A model generated the notes under the pieces. It did not search any database. It was not told where the DNA came from and saw only the letters and a program-made list of their open reading frames with translations. Positions 8,962-18,137 of a stretch of 43,237 nt of DNA are shown in pieces (the stretch's first letter is position 1; each line of letters starts with the position of its first letter). The stretch spans positions 1 through 43,237 of the forward strand of contig JAIVIZ010000012.1 in the NCBI GenBank assembly GCA_020200315.1, given 5' to 3'. The DNA comes from Sphingomonadales bacterium. GTDB taxonomy: Bacteria > Pseudomonadota > Alphaproteobacteria > Sphingomonadales > Sphingomonadaceae. Both the position numbers and the translations under genes were made by a program.

Positions 8962-10263
8962 GTGAGCAACGAGACCAGCAGCCGCCGTCCCAAGGCGCCG
9001 AGGACGAGCATCGGCAACCATCAGCTAAGCCCGGCGACGCTGATGATGGGCCACGGTTTCGACCCGGCGCTGTCCGAAGGATCGCTGAAGCCGCCGATCT
9101 TCCTCACCTCCACCTTCGTGTTCGAGAAAGCGGCGGACGGGAAGAAGTTCTTCGAAGGCATTACCGGCAGGCGGCCTGGCGGCGGTGACGGGCTGGTCTA
9201 TTCGCGCTTCAACGGACCGAACCAGGAGATTCTCGAGGATCGGCTGCGGCTGTGGGAGGACGGCGAGGCGGCGTTGAGCTTCTCGAGCGGGATGTCGGCC
9301 ATCGCGACGCTGCTGTTCACCTTCGTCAGGCCGGGCGACGTGATTGTCCACTCCGGGCCGCTCTATGCCGCGACCGAGACGTTCATCGCCAAAATCCTGA
9401 GCCAATTCGGCGTCACCTATGTCGATTTTCCAGCGGGCGCGACGCGCGAGGAGATCGATACGGCGCTGACCAAGGCGAAGGGGCAGACCACGAACGGTGG
9501 ACGCGTCGCTCTGATCTACCTCGAAAGCCCCGCCAATCCGACCAATGCCCTGGTCGACGTCGAGGCGGTCGCGGCCTCGCGAGCGGCGGCGTTCAGCGGG
9601 GGCGACGCGCCGCCGATCGCGATCGACAATACGTTCCTTGGGCCCTTGTGGGCCCGACCGATCGAGCAGGGCGCCGACATTTCGGTCTACAGCCTGACCA
9701 AATATGCCGGCGGGCATAGCGACCTCGTCGCCGGCGGGCTAGTCGGCGACAAGGCACTGCTGGACCGGGTGCGGACGATGCGCAACACGATCGGCACGAT
9801 TTGCGATCCCAACACCGCGTGGATGCTGCTCAGAAGCCTTGAAACGCTGGAGCTCCGGATGAGCCGAGCGGGCGAGAACGCAGTGAAAGTGTGCGACTTC
9901 CTGAAGGATCATCCGAAGGTCGAGAAGGTCGGCTATCTCGGCTTCCTTGATCCAGGGTCGCGCCAAGCCGACATTTTCAGCCGGCATTGCTCCGGCGCGG
10001 GGTCGACCTTTTCGCTATACCTCAAGGGCGGTGAAAAGGAGGCGTTCGCTTTTCTCGACGCGCTCCAGATCGCGCATTTGGCAGTCAGCCTCGGCGGTAC
10101 GGAAACGCTGGCCAGCGCACCGGCCGCGATGACCCATTTGTCGGTGCCCGACGAGCGCAAGGCGGCATTGGGGATCAGCGACAATCTGGTGCGCATATCG
10201 ATCGGGGTGGAAGATGCCGACGACCTCATCGCCGACTTCGCCAATGCGCTGAACGCGGTCTAG
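8962..10263 (+). CDS. Cystathionine gamma-synthase family PLP enzyme
   Basis: A 433-residue PLP-dependent trans-sulfuration enzyme (Cys/Met metabolism family). The Schiff-base lysine is Lys247 in SLTKYAGGHSD. The PLP-phosphate Tyr/Arg block is YSRFNGPNQEILEDRL, the SFSSGMSAI motif and the DNTFLGPLWARP aspartate block follow, and the C-terminal RISIGVEDADDLIADF motif is intact. The family includes cystathionine gamma-synthase, beta- and gamma-lyases and methionine gamma-lyase. Motifs cannot separate these, so no symbol is given. The GTG start has an AGGAGAG site eight bases upstream. The stop codon overlaps the convergent HAD gene by four bases. Confidence 0.88.
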   Translation: MSNETSSRRPKAPRTSIGNHQLSPATLMMGHGFDPALSEGSLKPPIFLTSTFVFEKAADGKKFFEGITGRRPGGGDGLVYSRFNGPNQEILEDRLRLWEDGEAALSFSSGMSAIATLLFTFVRPGDVIVHSGPLYAATETFIAKILSQFGVTYVDFPAGATREEIDTALTKAKGQTTNGGRVALIYLESPANPTNALVDVEAVAASRAAAFSGGDAPPIAIDNTFLGPLWARPIEQGADISVYSLTKYAGGHSDLVAGGLVGDKALLDRVRTMRNTIGTICDPNTAWMLLRSLETLELRMSRAGENAVKVCDFLKDHPKVEKVGYLGFLDPGSRQADIFSRHCSGAGSTFSLYLKGGEKEAFAFLDALQIAHLAVSLGGTETLASAPAAMTHLSVPDERKAALGISDNLVRISIGVEDADDLIADFANALNAV

Positions 10264-10934
10264 CGGGACCAGTCCTCGATCGGCCAGCCCCGTTCCCGCG
10301 CCAGCCGCTTGAGACTGCCGTTCGGGTTCACTGCAACCGGTTCATCGGACCATTCGAATACCGGAGCGTCGGTGCCGTGATCGGAGTAGAAGCGGATGTG
10401 AACCGCTGCCCGGTCGATCTCCTGTTCAGCGAGCCACTCGTCGATCATCCGCTTCTTCGCCGGACCGTAGCAATTGTCGCCGTCGATCCGCGCGACGAGG
10501 CGGCCGTCCGAGCCGCGCACCGAGCGAGTGGCGATCACATCGTCGAACCCGAGCCGCTCGGCGATGGCGTCGACATAAAGAGCGTAGCTCGCCGTGGCGA
10601 TGACCAGCCGGCGCCCCTCCGCCCGGTCGCGCGCGATCGCGCGCGATGCGCCGGGCTGAATGTTGGTCCGCACCATCTTCTCGGCGAACCCCTCAACCAG
10701 CGGCTTCAACTGCTCGTCGCTGAGCGCATAGCCGAGCAGCAGATGCTGATTGATCTCCTTCAACCGGGCGCGGTCGATCGCGCTGGCGCCAAACGCAGCC
10801 ATGGCGCCGAGTGCGGCCGGTGCAAGCGCAAACCGCCATTGCTGCCGCCGGGCCGCGCAATAGAGCAGGAACGGCGTGTAGGTGGCGGCGCGCGTGATCG
10901 TCCGATCCATGTCGTAAATGGCAAGATCGGTCAT
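10260..10934 (-). CDS. HAD-IB family phosphatase
   Basis: A 224-residue haloacid-dehalogenase-superfamily hydrolase of the phosphoserine-phosphatase-like IB subfamily. Motif I is YDMDRT, with nucleophile Asp8 and acid/base Asp10; Arg replaces the more usual Gly/Ser after the second Asp. Motif II is IATASY, and the motif III/IV acidic pair is in YSDHGTDAPVFEW. The helical cap segment lies around residues 20-90. The substrate is unknown. It overlaps the upstream nucleotidyltransferase by four bases (ATGA), so the pair is cotranscribed and may serve one pathway, for example a phosphorylated lipid or sugar-alcohol head group. That link is inference from the pairing only. Confidence 0.85.
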   Translation of the reverse strand: MTDLAIYDMDRTITRAATYTPFLLYCAARRQQWRFALAPAALGAMAAFGASAIDRARLKEINQHLLLGYALSDEQLKPLVEGFAEKMVRTNIQPGASRAIARDRAEGRRLVIATASYALYVDAIAERLGFDDVIATRSVRGSDGRLVARIDGDNCYGPAKKRMIDEWLAEQEIDRAAVHIRFYSDHGTDAPVFEWSDEPVAVNPNGSLKRLARERGWPIEDWSR

Positions 10935-11722
10935 GCGCGGTCCCGAAGCAGGGTTTCAACGAGGGCGAGGTCGGCGGGCTTGTCAACGTCGACGGCGGCG
11001 AGCGGGTCCGTCATTTCGACCGCCATCAGAGTGAGGCCGAGCTTACGGCCGATTGCGCTCAGCGACTGCTCCAGCGTGCGCAGGCGGAGACCGGCTCCGA
11101 GCAGCAATGTCGGGCCGAACGCGGCGAGCATCCGCCAGCCCGTCTTGCGGTCCTGCTCGACGCTCCGCCACAGGGCGACCGCGCTGGCTGCCCGAGGCGA
11201 GGCGAAGGCGAACAGGTTCGCGCCCGAATAGGCGCCCCCGCGAAAGCCGATCCAGGTGCGCTTCGTCTGCGGCAGCCGCGCCATCAGCGTGCGCCGCTCG
11301 ACGATGCCGATGGCGAGGTCGGCGCCGGCCGCCTTCGCGCAGAACTCCTCGATCATCGCCGGGTCGAGCAGAGCGTGGTCGGCGGTCGTGATCAGCAGCG
11401 GGTAGCGGGTCGCCTTGTCGGCCAGAATTGCCTCGATTGTCGCCGCAATCGTCGCGCCCGACTGTTCAATAGCGAGCCGCGGATTGGTGGGCAAAACGTC
11501 GCGGAACGCTTCAGGCGCCTGTGTCAGCACGCGCACTTGCCTGATGTTCGGCGATGCGAGCAGCGCGCGCAACGGACGGACAACCATCGGCTCGTCAGCT
11601 ATCGGAATGAGCGGCTTCAGCGCCACGCCGTTGGCTTCGGCGAAGGGATCGTCGCCCGGACGCGAGCCGGCGAGCAGCAGCGCGGTCCAGCGGTATGGCT
11701 CGGGCGGAGGATCGCTGGACAC
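10931..11722 (-). CDS. MobA-like nucleotidyltransferase family protein
   Basis: A 263-residue NTP-transferase-fold protein (MobA-like, PF12804 type). The N-terminal nucleotide-binding loop is ALLLAGSRPGDDPFAEANGVALKPLIPI, interrupted here for length at the G-V-x-x-K core; the conserved lysine lies in VALKPL. A TADHALLDPAMI block supplies the acidic metal ligand. Such proteins transfer a nucleotidyl group to a phosphorylated acceptor, but which one cannot be read. It is translationally coupled to the HAD phosphatase downstream. It is divergent from the Mla operon across about 90 bases, where both promoters must lie. Confidence 0.82.
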   Translation of the reverse strand: MSSDPPPEPYRWTALLLAGSRPGDDPFAEANGVALKPLIPIADEPMVVRPLRALLASPNIRQVRVLTQAPEAFRDVLPTNPRLAIEQSGATIAATIEAILADKATRYPLLITTADHALLDPAMIEEFCAKAAGADLAIGIVERRTLMARLPQTKRTWIGFRGGAYSGANLFAFASPRAASAVALWRSVEQDRKTGWRMLAAFGPTLLLGAGLRLRTLEQSLSAIGRKLGLTLMAVEMTDPLAAVDVDKPADLALVETLLRDRA

Positions 11723-11815
11723 GGGTCAGCCCCTATACGGAGCCGGTGGTGCTCGAAAAGAGCCAAGCACACCACCCTTGCCGCCATCTTCAATTTCGCG
11801 CACTCTCCGCGGCGC
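11723..11815. promoter_or_regulatory. Divergent promoter region before mlaE
   Basis: A 93-base gap between the divergent nucleotidyltransferase and mlaE genes. It contains the 13-mer TGCCGCCATCTTC at 11779-11791, which recurs exactly upstream of purE (32589-32601), each time shortly after CACCAC. No textbook -35/-10 pair is clear. The 13-mer may be part of a housekeeping promoter or a shared operator; this is a low-confidence observation. Confidence 0.3.
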
Positions 11816-12509
11816 ATGGCCGAGCCCGCCCGTTCTCCTTCTTATGACGACAGGGCGTTCCGATGCACCGGCGCGCTGACCATCGCGCGCGCCGGATCGA
11901 CCCAGCGCGAACTCGATGCGATGCCCGACGGAATGACCATCGACCTGTCGGGTGTTGAGCGCATCGACACCGTGGGCGCATGGCTGATCTATCGCGCGGA
12001 TCACGGTGCGCGAGCTGGGCGTGCTGATGACCGCGATCATGGTCGCCGGCCGGTCGGGGTCGGCGTTCGCGGCGCAGCTCGGCACGATGAAGATTACCGA
12101 GGAAATCGACGCGATGCGCACCATCGGCGTGTCGCCGGTCGAAGCGCTGGTGGTGCCGCGGATGCTGTCGGCGGTGTTGATGATGCCGCTGCTCGGCTTC
12201 TTCTCGATGCTGCTGGCGATCATCGGCGGCGGAATTTTCTGCTGGCTGAGCCTCAAAATTCCGCCGGTCACCTATGCCCAGCGGATTGCGGAAGTGGTGC
12301 CGCTCCACGACCTCTACATCGGCCTGATCAAGGCGCCGGTGTTCGGCTTCATCATCGCCCTGACCGGCTGCTTCCAGGGCATGCTCGTCGCCGGCAATTC
12401 GGAAGACGTCGGGCGACGCACGACCAACGCCGTCGTCCAGTCGATCTTCCTCGTCATCGTCCTCGACGCCGTCTTCGCGGTGTTCTTCAGCTCGATCGGC
12501 TGGACATGA
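11816..12509 (+). pseudogene. mlaE: MlaE-type ABC permease with STAS domain, internally deleted and frameshifted
   Basis: Inner-membrane permease of the Mla phospholipid transport system. Two parts of a normally about 370-residue protein remain. From ATG 11816 about 61 codons encode the N-terminal STAS-like region, ending in DTVGAWLIYRA. From about 11997, in a frame shifted by one, the sequence continues RITVRELGVLMTAIMVAGRSG, the core MlaE signature, and runs intact to GWT and TGA at 12507-12509. The missing middle, roughly 130-150 residues, would hold the first transmembrane helices. A GTG at 12006 could start a 167-residue C-terminal fragment, which would not make a complete permease. The downstream mlaF overlaps the stop by four bases. 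This is either a real loss or an assembly deletion; both flanks read cleanly. Confidence 0.85.
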
Positions 12510-13342
12510 AGCCGGAGAACGTCATCGAGGTGCGCCACCTCAAAAACGCGTTCGGGGATCAGGTCATCCATGACGACCTCAGTTTCGAGGTTCGCCGCGG
12601 CGAGATTTTCGGAGTCGTCGGCGGATCCGGCACCGGCAAGTCGGTGCTGATGCGCTCGATCATCGGCCTGCAGCGACCGCTGTCGGGTGAGATCGAAGTG
12701 CTCGGCGAGAACATGATCGACCGCAGCGAGGACGAGGCGAAAAACATCCGCCGCCGTTGGGGTATCCTGTTCCAGAATGGCGCGCTCTTCTCGACGCTGA
12801 CCGTCGCCGAGAATGTCGAGGTGCCGATCCGCGAGTATTTCCCGTTCATCCAGCCGCCGCTGCTCGATGAGATCGCCGGCTACAAGATCACGATGAGCGG
12901 GCTCGACGAGAGCGCCGGTCCGAAATATCCGGCCGAGCTGTCGGGCGGCATGCGCAAGCGGGCGGGCCTCGCGCGGGCCCTCGCGCTCGATCCCGAGCTG
13001 CTGTTCCTCGACGAGCCGACCGCCGGGCTCGACCCGATCGGCGCCGCGGCGTTCGACGAGTTGATCGCCGCCTTGCAGAAGCAGCTCAACCTCACCGTCT
13101 TTCTGATCACCCACGATCTCGACACGCTCTACGCGATCTGCGACCGGGTGGCAGTACTTGCCGATCACAAGGTGATCGCGGTCGGAACGATTCCGGAACT
13201 ATTGGCTTTGGACCATCCGTGGATTCAAGAGTATTTCAACGGGCCGCGGGGCCGGGCCGCGGCAGGGCACGGGGGCGCGCAAGCCGTGCTGCAGGGCATG
13301 GCGCGGGATCATGGGGGACAGGCCGTTGAGCGGACGTCGTAG
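12506..13342 (+). CDS. mlaF: Mla ABC transporter ATP-binding protein
   Basis: ATPase of the Mla complex, which moves phospholipids between outer and inner membrane to keep lipid asymmetry. The 278-residue protein has Walker A GGSGTGKS at residues 39-46, the Q-loop LFQNGALFSTL typical of MlaF, and the signature LSGGMRKRAGLARAL. Walker B LLFLDEPTAGLDP and the H-loop ITHDLD follow. The C-terminal tail of about 30 residues, rich in Gly/Ala, is longer than needed for the domain. It starts inside the mlaE stop (ATGA). It appears fully intact although its permease partner is broken. Confidence 0.92.
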   Translation: MKPENVIEVRHLKNAFGDQVIHDDLSFEVRRGEIFGVVGGSGTGKSVLMRSIIGLQRPLSGEIEVLGENMIDRSEDEAKNIRRRWGILFQNGALFSTLTVAENVEVPIREYFPFIQPPLLDEIAGYKITMSGLDESAGPKYPAELSGGMRKRAGLARALALDPELLFLDEPTAGLDPIGAAAFDELIAALQKQLNLTVFLITHDLDTLYAICDRVAVLADHKVIAVGTIPELLALDHPWIQEYFNGPRGRAAAGHGGAQAVLQGMARDHGGQAVERTS

Positions 13343-13348
13343 GCACTG

Positions 13349-14302
13349 ATGGAAACGCGATCGAACCACCTGCTGGTCGGGACCATTGTGCTGGTGCTGC
13401 TTGCCGGCGCGCTGCTGTTCACCGTCTGGTTGGCCGGCCTGTCGACCAAGAAGAGCAACTGCTTCGACATCTATTTCGCACAGGGCGTCGGCGGTGTCAG
13501 CAAGGGCACCAGCGTCAACTATTCCGGCGTTCCCGTCGGCGAGGTCGAAAAGATCGCCCTGCTGCCCAACCGGCCTGAGTTCGTGTGGGTGCGGATCAAG
13601 GTGGATAGCGAGGCACCGATTCTTCAGGGCACGACGGCGCAAATCAAGGGCGTTGGGTTCACCGGCGCGAGCGAAGTGTCGCTGGATGGCGCGGTCAAGG
13701 GCGGCAAGCCGATCGATCAGCAGGGGCCGCAAGGTTGTCCGGTAATCCCCTCGGCAACCGGCGGATTGGGCGCGCTGCTCAATTCGGCGCCGGAGCTGCT
13801 CGACCGCATTCAGCGCCTGACCGAGCGGCTGACCGAATTGCTGAGCGACAAGAACCAGAATTCGATCGCCGACATCCTCGAGAATATGGACAAGACCAGC
13901 AAGGTGCTGGCGGCCAAGGCGCCGGATCTCGCGAACGCAATCGGCGACGCGCGGATCGCGGCGCGCGATGCCGGACTGGCGGCGCAGCGCGTCGGCATTC
14001 TCGCGGACAGCACCAATCGGCTGGTTAACGAGCAGGGCAAACCTGCGGCGGAAGATTTGCGCAAGGCGATCGGATCGGTGCAGCGCGCGGCGGACAATCT
14101 CGACGCGGTGGTCGCCGACGCGCGTCCGGGCCTCAACAATTTCACCAAGTCAACGCTGCCGGAGGCAAACCGGCTGGTGCATGACCTCCGCGATCTATCG
14201 AACTCGCTCCAGGGCTTTTCCGAGCGCCTGAACGAACATGGCATCGGCGGAGCGCTCGGACCGCCCAAGCTGCCCGACTACAAGCCTGGAAAGCGACCCT
14301 GA
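13349..14302 (+). CDS. mlaD: MlaD-like MCE domain protein
   Basis: Membrane-anchored MCE-domain protein that forms the periplasmic hexameric ring of the Mla transporter. The 317 residues include one N-terminal transmembrane segment (about residues 7-30), an MCE domain with FDIYFAQGVGGVSKGTSVNYSG split at the G-V-P-V-G-E-V signature (about residues 38-115), and a long helical C-terminal region (about 130-310) rich in Ala, Asp and Asn. The C-terminal length is usual for alphaproteobacterial MlaD. It starts six bases after mlaF and shares one base with the next gene (TGATG). No sign of damage. Confidence 0.9.
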   Translation: METRSNHLLVGTIVLVLLAGALLFTVWLAGLSTKKSNCFDIYFAQGVGGVSKGTSVNYSGVPVGEVEKIALLPNRPEFVWVRIKVDSEAPILQGTTAQIKGVGFTGASEVSLDGAVKGGKPIDQQGPQGCPVIPSATGGLGALLNSAPELLDRIQRLTERLTELLSDKNQNSIADILENMDKTSKVLAAKAPDLANAIGDARIAARDAGLAAQRVGILADSTNRLVNEQGKPAAEDLRKAIGSVQRAADNLDAVVADARPGLNNFTKSTLPEANRLVHDLRDLSNSLQGFSERLNEHGIGGALGPPKLPDYKPGKRP

Positions 14303-14565
14303 TGCGCGCACACCGACTGCTTCTCCCCTTCTCCTTCGCGTTGGCGCGTGAGCTCGACCGGTTCGGGTATGACACAGCAGAAGGCGCTGTCGTGGTGCGC
14401 TATGATGCGGCGCTCGCGGCCACCGCCGGCAACCGCGTCGAGACCCGTCGGTTCGAGGCGCGCGAGCCTTCGGCGGGCGATGCGGCGAGCGTCGGGCCGG
14501 CGCTCAACCGCGCCGCCAATCGAGTCGCTGCCGAAGTTGCGGCTTGGGTCGGCCGCCACGGCTGA
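14302..14565 (+). CDS. ABC-type transport auxiliary lipoprotein, internally deleted
   Basis: An 87-residue open frame that reads as the two ends of a roughly 190-200-residue MCE-operon lipoprotein (ABC_trans_aux, PF03886 type). Residues 1-15 look like the first part of a signal peptide (MRAHRLLLPFSFALA), but the expected lipobox cysteine never comes. From about residue 17 the sequence jumps to the family's C-terminal domain: FGYDTAEGAVVVRYDAAL, then ETRRFEAREP and ALNRAANRVAAEVAAWVG. About 100 residues, including the lipobox, appear missing in frame. As written the product would be neither lipidated nor folded normally. It is the fourth gene of the Mla operon and overlaps the mlaD stop. Confidence 0.75.
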   Translation: MRAHRLLLPFSFALARELDRFGYDTAEGAVVVRYDAALAATAGNRVETRRFEAREPSAGDAASVGPALNRAANRVAAEVAAWVGRHG

Positions 14566-14580
14566 TCGGAGAGGAACGCC

Positions 14581-15981
14581 CTAACGGTTTTTCGGCGGAA
14601 CGGTCGGGACGGGCTGAACCTGCCTGGTCGGACGCGCGGCCGATGACACCGGGCTGGCGGTATCGGTCTTGGTCGCGGCGCTGGTCGCAAGCGCGGCCTC
14701 GGGCGCGGTCGATTTGGGCTTGGGCCGCGGCCGGTCGAGCAGGGCGGCAATCACCACCCCATCACGCTTGTAGACGTCGTCATAGTTGACGATCGTCCCA
14801 TCGAGCGTCGCCGCGGCGGTGAAATAAACGATGTAAGCCGGCAGCGGCTTCACGAAATTGGCCGGTGTCGTCTTCTTGGAAGCGAGCATCTCGCTGACCT
14901 TGGCGTCGTCCCACGCCCCACCGTCTTCGGCGAGCAGCAACCGCGCCAGATCGCCGATGTGGTCGGTCCGAATGCAGCCGTGGCTGAACGCGCGCACCTG
15001 GCTGTTGAAGCGGCTCTTCGCGTTCGTGTCGTGAAGATAGATGGCGTAGGGATTGGGCATCACGAACTTCATCTGCCCGAGCGCATTCGATGGTCCCGGC
15101 GGCTGGCGCCAGCGCTGGACCTGACCCGTTTTCGGGTCCTTGACCGGAACGAATCCGCCCTTGCCCGCGACCTCATGGCTAATGCTGGTCGGCACTTCCC
15201 ACCAAGGGTTGAGAATAACGCCGGTCGCCATCGCCGAAAGCTGTGGAGTCGGCGTCTTGATGGCGCCAGCCACGGCCTTGTGGCGCGACAAGGCGACACC
15301 GTTCTCAACCAAAGTCGCGGTGTAGGCCGGTACGTTGGCGATAATGTAGCGCGTGCCCAGATCACGCGGCAACCAGCGCCACCGGTCCATGTTGAGCCGG
15401 ATGACGTTGGCCACAGCAGCATTGCGCGGCTCCGCAAGAGCGATGCGCAGGGCCCCATATTGCGGATGGGTCGGCAACAGCCCGCGCAGTGCATCCTCGA
15501 CGCGGTGCTGGGCGAGCGCGCCTTCGAGCAGTGCCCGCTGCCGCTCGCTGTCGAGATCCTTGTCGACGACATGCCAGTCGATCCGGTCCTCGCCACGAAC
15601 GTGGCCGAGCGCGAGATCAGAGGAGAGCTTGTTGAAGCTGTCGGTCGCGGTGGAGGCGAGGAGATTGGCATCGCCCGACTGAATCGCGGCGGCGAGCGGA
15701 CCGGGAGCGTAGTCCGCAGGCGCGAGTCCGTCGATGCCGATGCTTTGGATCACCGACAACAGTTCCTGCGCGTCGGCCACCGACCACAGGGGCGGCGGCA
15801 AGACGACGGGGGGAGCAGGCGGCGGGGGCGGCGTCACCAGTGGCGCAGATGGCATCTGCTGAGCGCCGGGCGTCGGCAGCGGAGCGATCGGATCGGCCGG
15901 CCGCTGCGCCAGCGCGATACTTCCGCCGGTGAGCGCGAGGGCGGCCACCATCATCCGCGACGTTGAACGAATCCGCATCAT
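14581..15981 (-). CDS. L,D-transpeptidase, YcbB/LdtD-like
   Basis: Secreted or periplasmic peptidoglycan L,D-transpeptidase, about 466 residues from ATG 15981 (a second ATG follows at 15978). An AAGGGG site precedes. An N-terminal signal peptide ends near ALAQ, followed by a proline-rich linker. The YcbB-type block NMDRWRWLPRDLG precedes the YkuD catalytic domain. The catalytic motif is SHGCIRTDHIGDLA with the active-site Cys, preceded by YLHDTNAKSRF. The last 60 residues are a low-complexity Pro/Thr/Ala tail. It is convergent with the Mla operon. An in-frame extension to 16119 exists but lacks a signal and is not favoured. Confidence 0.88.
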   Translation of the reverse strand: MMRIRSTSRMMVAALALTGGSIALAQRPADPIAPLPTPGAQQMPSAPLVTPPPPPAPPVVLPPPLWSVADAQELLSVIQSIGIDGLAPADYAPGPLAAAIQSGDANLLASTATDSFNKLSSDLALGHVRGEDRIDWHVVDKDLDSERQRALLEGALAQHRVEDALRGLLPTHPQYGALRIALAEPRNAAVANVIRLNMDRWRWLPRDLGTRYIIANVPAYTATLVENGVALSRHKAVAGAIKTPTPQLSAMATGVILNPWWEVPTSISHEVAGKGGFVPVKDPKTGQVQRWRQPPGPSNALGQMKFVMPNPYAIYLHDTNAKSRFNSQVRAFSHGCIRTDHIGDLARLLLAEDGGAWDDAKVSEMLASKKTTPANFVKPLPAYIVYFTAAATLDGTIVNYDDVYKRDGVVIAALLDRPRPKPKSTAPEAALATSAATKTDTASPVSSAARPTRQVQPVPTVPPKNR

Positions 15982-16166
15982 AACCCCTTCATTTCCTTGC
16001 GCAACCCACGGCCGGCGAGCCCGATAAACGAAGCGAGCCTTACACAGGATGAATACTTGGTGCCAGTGTCGACCGAGCAACAGTCGCAACAGGATTCCAG
16101 TCAGCGCGCTGCCAACCAATCCTTAAGGCCCGTCCGATATGGAGGAGGCACGGAGGTAGGGCGGTC

Positions 16167-16466
16167 ATGGAGTTCGGTCTCAGCGGCGGGATGATCCCGC
16201 GCAAGGTCAAGCGGCTGTTCGACGAGCGGCGCGAACCGCGGCTGGAGCCGCAACAGGGCACTGCCGTGCTCGGCTGGCGCCGGCGCGAGGCGCACGTCGC
16301 GCTGTGCAACGTGTCGTCGTTCGGCGCAATGATCCAGTTCGACGAAATTCCGCATATCGGGGAACGCGTTACGCTCCAGTTGATTGACCATGGTGCGATC
16401 GCGGGCCAAGTGCGCTGGGTGCGCGACGGTCATGTCGGCATCAATTTCGCGGCGCCGTTGAAGTAA
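16167..16466 (+). CDS. PilZ domain protein (first of tandem pair)
   Basis: A 99-residue single-domain PilZ-like protein. After a basic N-terminus with an RREPR-type element (DERREPRLEPQ), the beta-barrel shows NVSSFGAMIQFDE, matching the PilZ D/N-x-S-x-x-G motif, and ends VGINFAAPL, a common PilZ C-terminus. If both arginine and D/NxSxxG elements work it could bind cyclic di-GMP; the first motif is not a canonical RxxxR. A GGAGG-containing leader precedes ATG 16167. The next PilZ gene starts five bases after its stop. It may act with the diguanylate cyclase near 32 kb, but no direct link is visible. Confidence 0.8.
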   Translation: MEFGLSGGMIPRKVKRLFDERREPRLEPQQGTAVLGWRRREAHVALCNVSSFGAMIQFDEIPHIGERVTLQLIDHGAIAGQVRWVRDGHVGINFAAPLK

Positions 16467-16471
16467 CGGCG

Positions 16472-16792
16472 ATGGAGATGAGTTTCTCGATGATCAAAGC
16501 CCGGATCGCCGAGGCGACCGAAATTGAAGACCGCCGGCGCGTGCCCCGCGTCGCGATCGATCTGGAGGCGCGGGTCCGGCCGCTGGGCGAAGAAGGTTCC
16601 GAAGCCAAAATCCTCAACATTTCCGAGACCGGCTTCATGGCGGAGACGAGCGACTCCTTTGAGGTCGGTTCGCGCGTATGGCTGATCCTGCCGGGCCGCG
16701 AGCGCGCAAACGCGGTCGTCAAGTGGATCGCGGGCACCAAGATCGGAGCTGAGTTCACTGCTCCGATCCAGCTTGCGGGACTTGAGGCCTAG
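16472..16792 (+). CDS. PilZ domain protein (second of tandem pair)
   Basis: A 106-residue PilZ protein. It shows RRRVPRVAIDLEARVRP, a good RxxxR c-di-GMP motif, then LNISETGFMAETSD (the N-x-S-x-x-G motif) and VVKWIAGTKIGAEFTAPI at the C-terminus. Both c-di-GMP-binding elements are therefore present, more clearly than in the gene before it. Start could be ATG 16472 or 16478; neither has a strong ribosome binding site, and coupling to the upstream PilZ gene is likely. The stop overlaps the convergent arylesterase gene by four bases. Confidence 0.82.
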   Translation: MEMSFSMIKARIAEATEIEDRRRVPRVAIDLEARVRPLGEEGSEAKILNISETGFMAETSDSFEVGSRVWLILPGRERANAVVKWIAGTKIGAEFTAPIQLAGLEA

Positions 16793-17421
16793 GGCTGCTT
16801 TCCGCCGAGAGCGTCAAGCACGCGCGGCAAGATTCCCGTAACGATCCGCTTCACGCCGGCAAAGGTCGGGTGCATCCCGTCCGCCTGCTGCATTTCCGCC
16901 CGGCCAACCACCCCGTCCATGAAGAAGGGATAGAGGCTAGCGCCGTGCGCCCTCGCGAGTTCGGAGAAGATCGCATCGAACCGGGCGCGATAGGCCGGGC
17001 CCAGGTTGGGAGCGGCGCGCATTCCGGCGACAAGCACGCGCAGGTGGCGGCGACTCAATTCCGCAAGCATCGCATTAAGGTTGGCGCGGGTGATCGCCGG
17101 GTCGATTCCGCGCAGCATGTCGTTGGCGCCGAACTCGATGATCACGAGGTCCGGCTTGCGCGGCAGGCCGTCGAGGGTCCAGCCTAGGCGCGCACGGCCG
17201 CCGCTCGTCGTGTCGCCGGTGACGCCGCCATCCGCGACCGTTGCCGCGATCCCGTGTCGGCGAAGCGCGGCCTGAAGTTGGGGCGCGAAACCGAGACCGC
17301 GGTCGAGATTATAGCCCGCCGTCAGGCTGTCCCCGAAGGCGAGGATCAGCGGCCGCGGGGCTGACTTCATCGGAACCGCAGCGACGGCGGAGAGGAGCAG
17401 GACGGCAAGCAGCATACGCAC
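16789..17421 (-). CDS. tesA: Arylesterase / SGNH-family thioesterase I-like
   Basis: Periplasmic SGNH/GDSL esterase of the TesA group, 210 residues with a short N-terminal signal. The nucleophile is Ser32 in FGDSLTAGY. The oxyanion Gly lies in the second block, IEFGANDMLRGIDP supplies the conserved Asn, and DGMHPTFAGV gives the catalytic Asp and His. It is divergent from a YbbA/YbbP-type ABC pair, the same arrangement as tesA-ybbA-ybbP in E. coli, which supports the symbol. The physiological substrate is probably an acyl or lysophospholipid ester, by family. Confidence 0.88.
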   Translation of the reverse strand: MRMLLAVLLLSAVAAVPMKSAPRPLILAFGDSLTAGYNLDRGLGFAPQLQAALRRHGIAATVADGGVTGDTTSGGRARLGWTLDGLPRKPDLVIIEFGANDMLRGIDPAITRANLNAMLAELSRRHLRVLVAGMRAAPNLGPAYRARFDAIFSELARAHGASLYPFFMDGVVGRAEMQQADGMHPTFAGVKRIVTGILPRVLDALGGKQP

Positions 17422-17474
17422 CGCAGCGCCCTAGCCATTGCTGCCTGCGCCCGCCATCCCCACTTGCACGCGCG

Positions 17475-18133
<659 letters not shown>

Positions 18134-18137
<4 letters not shown>

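Noticed and set aside
11375-12505. A long plus-strand frame running into mlaF
   Set aside because: It passes antisense through the nucleotidyltransferase, then in frame through the STAS start, then through out-of-frame mlaE; only the STAS piece and mlaF are real.
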